This document shows, piece after piece, positions 4,389 to 5,460 of a stretch of DNA of 5,460 nucleotides. Position numbers and translations under genes: made by a program. Positions within the stretch are counted from its first letter, which is position 1. Every line of letters starts with the position of its first letter. Under the pieces are notes generated by a model that saw only the letters and a list, made by a program, of their open reading frames with translations, had not been told where the DNA came from and ran no database searches. Source of the stretch: Nanobdellota archaeon (lineage in GTDB: Archaea; Nanobdellota; Nanobdellia; SCGC-AAA011-G17; VGLX01); assembly GCA_018894775.1 (NCBI GenBank), contig JAHIPG010000290.1:1-5460 (forward strand), written 5' to 3'.

Positions 4389-5061
4389 TATCACAACAGA
4401 GTTTTACTAACCCCTCATGTGCTTTTAATAAATCTGATTGATCCACATATATTATTATTTCAGGGATACAGAATAACATCTCGCTTATGTTAATTCCTTG
4501 TAATGTTAATTCATTTGAAATTCGTGCAGCAACCCCTTTTGTCTTTTCTGCTTTAAGGGCTATCTTTATCTTTATTTCGCTAAGATTCTCCTTTATTTCA
4601 AAATCATGCTCTTTTTTAGGTAAAGATTTTTTTATTTTTTCAATACTCTTCATATCAGCCAGTATTCTCAGGCTGCTTCTTCCTTTTATCAGCCTTAATG
4701 GTTCTCCTTTTTCAAAATCCATAATTTTTGACATGTTTGATAAATACTCATGGATGTTAGCTTGGTTCCTTAAGATGATGCATGCCATATTATTTCTTGT
4801 AATAACATTAGATCCTTTGAAGAAACTTCCCATTTCATTGAATGAGCCTAATCCATCATTATGGCTGGAGTATCTTCTGATAGCGCTTATTACAGAATCT
4901 GTCGATGCCTTAAGCTTTAGTTCAGTAGTTATATATTTGGCCAAAGCTCTCATATTTATGAGATTCTTTCCAAGATGTTTTTGAATAGCTAAGTCCCTAG
5001 AAATATAGTTCCACACCTCACGAGTGATATTTGGCTTTTGCATCTGGTAATATAACCCCAT
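4381..5061 (-). CDS. Putative HTH regulator with tandem ACT-like domains
   Basis: A 226-residue soluble protein in three parts. Residues about 13-66 are helical, with a winged-helix-like pattern (NLINMRALAKYI, then a Ser/Thr-rich turn, then SVISAIRRYS as a possible recognition helix). Residues about 86-148 form a degenerate beta-alpha-beta-beta-alpha unit (NMACIILRN, LSNMSKIM, PLRLIKG, SLRILADM, SIEKIKKSL). Residues about 160-223 are a clear ACT-like domain: KIKIALKAEKTKGVAARISN, LQGINISEM, IIIYVDQ, DLLKAHEGL. ACT domains bind small ligands, often amino acids, and dimerise. With the N-terminal HTH this suggests a ligand-responsive transcription regulator, but no ligand can be named. The GIN/EII pattern recalls the ACT domains of aspartokinases; no kinase domain is present. 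The ATG at 5061 is supported by an SD 7 nt away (AAGGAG core), and Met7 is a weaker alternative. It is transcribed with the four-TM gene. Confidence 0.72.
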   Translation of the reverse strand: MGLYYQMQKPNITREVWNYISRDLAIQKHLGKNLINMRALAKYITTELKLKASTDSVISAIRRYSSHNDGLGSFNEMGSFFKGSNVITRNNMACIILRNQANIHEYLSNMSKIMDFEKGEPLRLIKGRSSLRILADMKSIEKIKKSLPKKEHDFEIKENLSEIKIKIALKAEKTKGVAARISNELTLQGINISEMLFCIPEIIIYVDQSDLLKAHEGLVKLCCDMS

Positions 5062-5064
5062 TGT

Positions 5065-5074
5065 ACCACTCCTT
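5065..5074 (-). promoter_or_regulatory. Shine-Dalgarno of the HTH/ACT gene
   Basis: The minus strand reads AAGGAGTGGT, with the AAGGAG core (5069-5074) 7 nt before the ATG at 5061. It decides in favour of 5061 over the in-frame ATG at 5043. In the rest of the 72-nt gap up to 5133 I see no convincing TATA box, so the gene could also be read through from upstream. Confidence 0.65.
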
Positions 5075-5133
5075 TTTAAGTTTTTTCATTCTAACACGAG
5101 CTACCTGTTTAGACATAGACTAACATAAAATTC

Positions 5134-5424
5134 TCAAAATTTCTTCGCAAGATCCTTATCTATTGTATATAAACAAACCTGTTTAGCTCCACTTTCTGTA
5201 TAGCCATATTTATTCTGTAAGTTATTAATAAGATAGGTTACATCTTCTTGTATCTTTGTATCATAAGTTGAAAATTCCTTGGTCTTAAATTCCTTTATTG
5301 CATTTCTGAAATTATCATTGTTTATGAAAGGGTCTAATGCGTTTTCTTTTAGTTTATAGTTGTACTTGTCTACAAGAGATTTATATAGCTCTGTATCTGT
5401 GATATCTTTTCCTTGAATTTGCAT
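5134..5424 (-). CDS. Unrecognised 96-residue soluble protein, possible C-terminal fragment
   Basis: A charged, Lys/Asp/Asn-rich, largely helical protein with no TM, signal peptide or cysteine cluster (one Cys, in KQVCLYTID near the end). The C-terminal part (VTYLINNLQNKYGYTESGAK and on to KDLAKKF) looks like a compact helical domain with a KYGYT turn. The ATG at 5424 is the only usual start, because a TAA at 5458-5460 closes the frame and the 11 codons between contain no ATG, GTG or TTG. The start has only AGGA one base away, too close to be a working SD, so a leaderless start or an upstream truncation is possible. The next gene on the strand, the HTH/ACT gene, begins 72 nt downstream. I do not recognise the family. 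The absence of a clear start signal, with the reading frame continuing plausibly upstream of the ATG, leaves open that this is the tail of a longer, broken gene. Confidence 0.6.
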   Translation of the reverse strand: MQIQGKDITDTELYKSLVDKYNYKLKENALDPFINNDNFRNAIKEFKTKEFSTYDTKIQEDVTYLINNLQNKYGYTESGAKQVCLYTIDKDLAKKF

Positions 5425-5460
5425 TTCCTGGGTAAGAGTTCTGGTTACATATTCATTTTA

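Noticed and set aside
4487..4984. Plus-strand frame inside the HTH/ACT gene
   Set aside because: Its Phe/Leu/Ile/Ser-rich translation is typical of the complement of an AT-rich gene. The minus frame has an SD and an ACT pattern.
5018..5116. Minus-strand 32-residue basic ORF (MSKQVARVRMKKLKKEWY...)
   Set aside because: The N-terminus is intriguing, rich in Lys/Arg and faintly like the start of a ribosomal protein. However, it has no SD, overlaps the HTH/ACT start and ends after 32 codons. It is probably chance coding of the leader, and conservation in relatives would be needed.
1..5460. CRISPR array, tRNA, insertion sequence or phage remnant
   Set aside because: I found no regularly spaced direct repeats, tRNA-like cloverleaf, transposase or integrase, or flanking target duplications.

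Overview
The window looks like chromosomal DNA of an archaeon, most probably a DPANN-type lineage (Woesearchaeota/Pacearchaeota-like); this is inferred from gene content, not from a marker gene. The sequence is AT-rich. Genes are tightly packed, with gaps of 1-7 nt or short overlaps. TATA-like boxes sit about 20-35 nt before start codons, and several starts have no Shine-Dalgarno (SD) sequence, as expected of leaderless or coupled archaeal genes. Where an SD is present it matches AGGAGGTGAT. The protein families also fit: a small PRC-barrel protein, a TraB-domain protein, a site-2-protease-like membrane protein, and lineage-type multi-TM proteins without a familiar name. I see no tRNA, rRNA, CRISPR array, insertion sequence or phage gene.

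Layout. (1) 1-636 (+): the 3' part of a gene for a Pro/Gln-rich linker plus long helical/coiled-coil protein; its start lies upstream of the window. (2) 652-2607 (-), read right to left: a PRC-barrel gene, then three consecutive paralogous five-TM membrane protein genes (called A, B and C here) separated by 3 nt and 1 nt. An internal TATA box lies before gene A. (3) 2608-2679: a compact divergent promoter region. (4) 2680-4108 (+): a two-gene unit of a short TraB/PrgY-type protein overlapping by 8 nt a site-2-protease (M50)-like membrane protein. The latter's HExxH motif reads HYFGH, so it may be a pseudoprotease. (5) 4101-5061 (-): a putative HTH plus tandem ACT-like regulator followed 7 nt later by a 90-residue four-TM protein with an internal duplication. 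This unit converges on region 4, and the coding ends overlap by 8 nt. (6) 5134-5424 (-): an unrecognised 96-residue soluble protein.

How the genes may work together (inference): most of the window concerns the cell envelope. The A-B-C triplet may form a hetero-oligomeric membrane assembly, with the PRC-barrel protein and perhaps the convergently encoded coiled-coil protein as cytoplasmic partners. The TraB and M50-like pair may be a membrane signalling or quality-control module. The strongest candidates for undescribed biology are the tandem five-TM family and the TraB/pseudo-site-2-protease pair.
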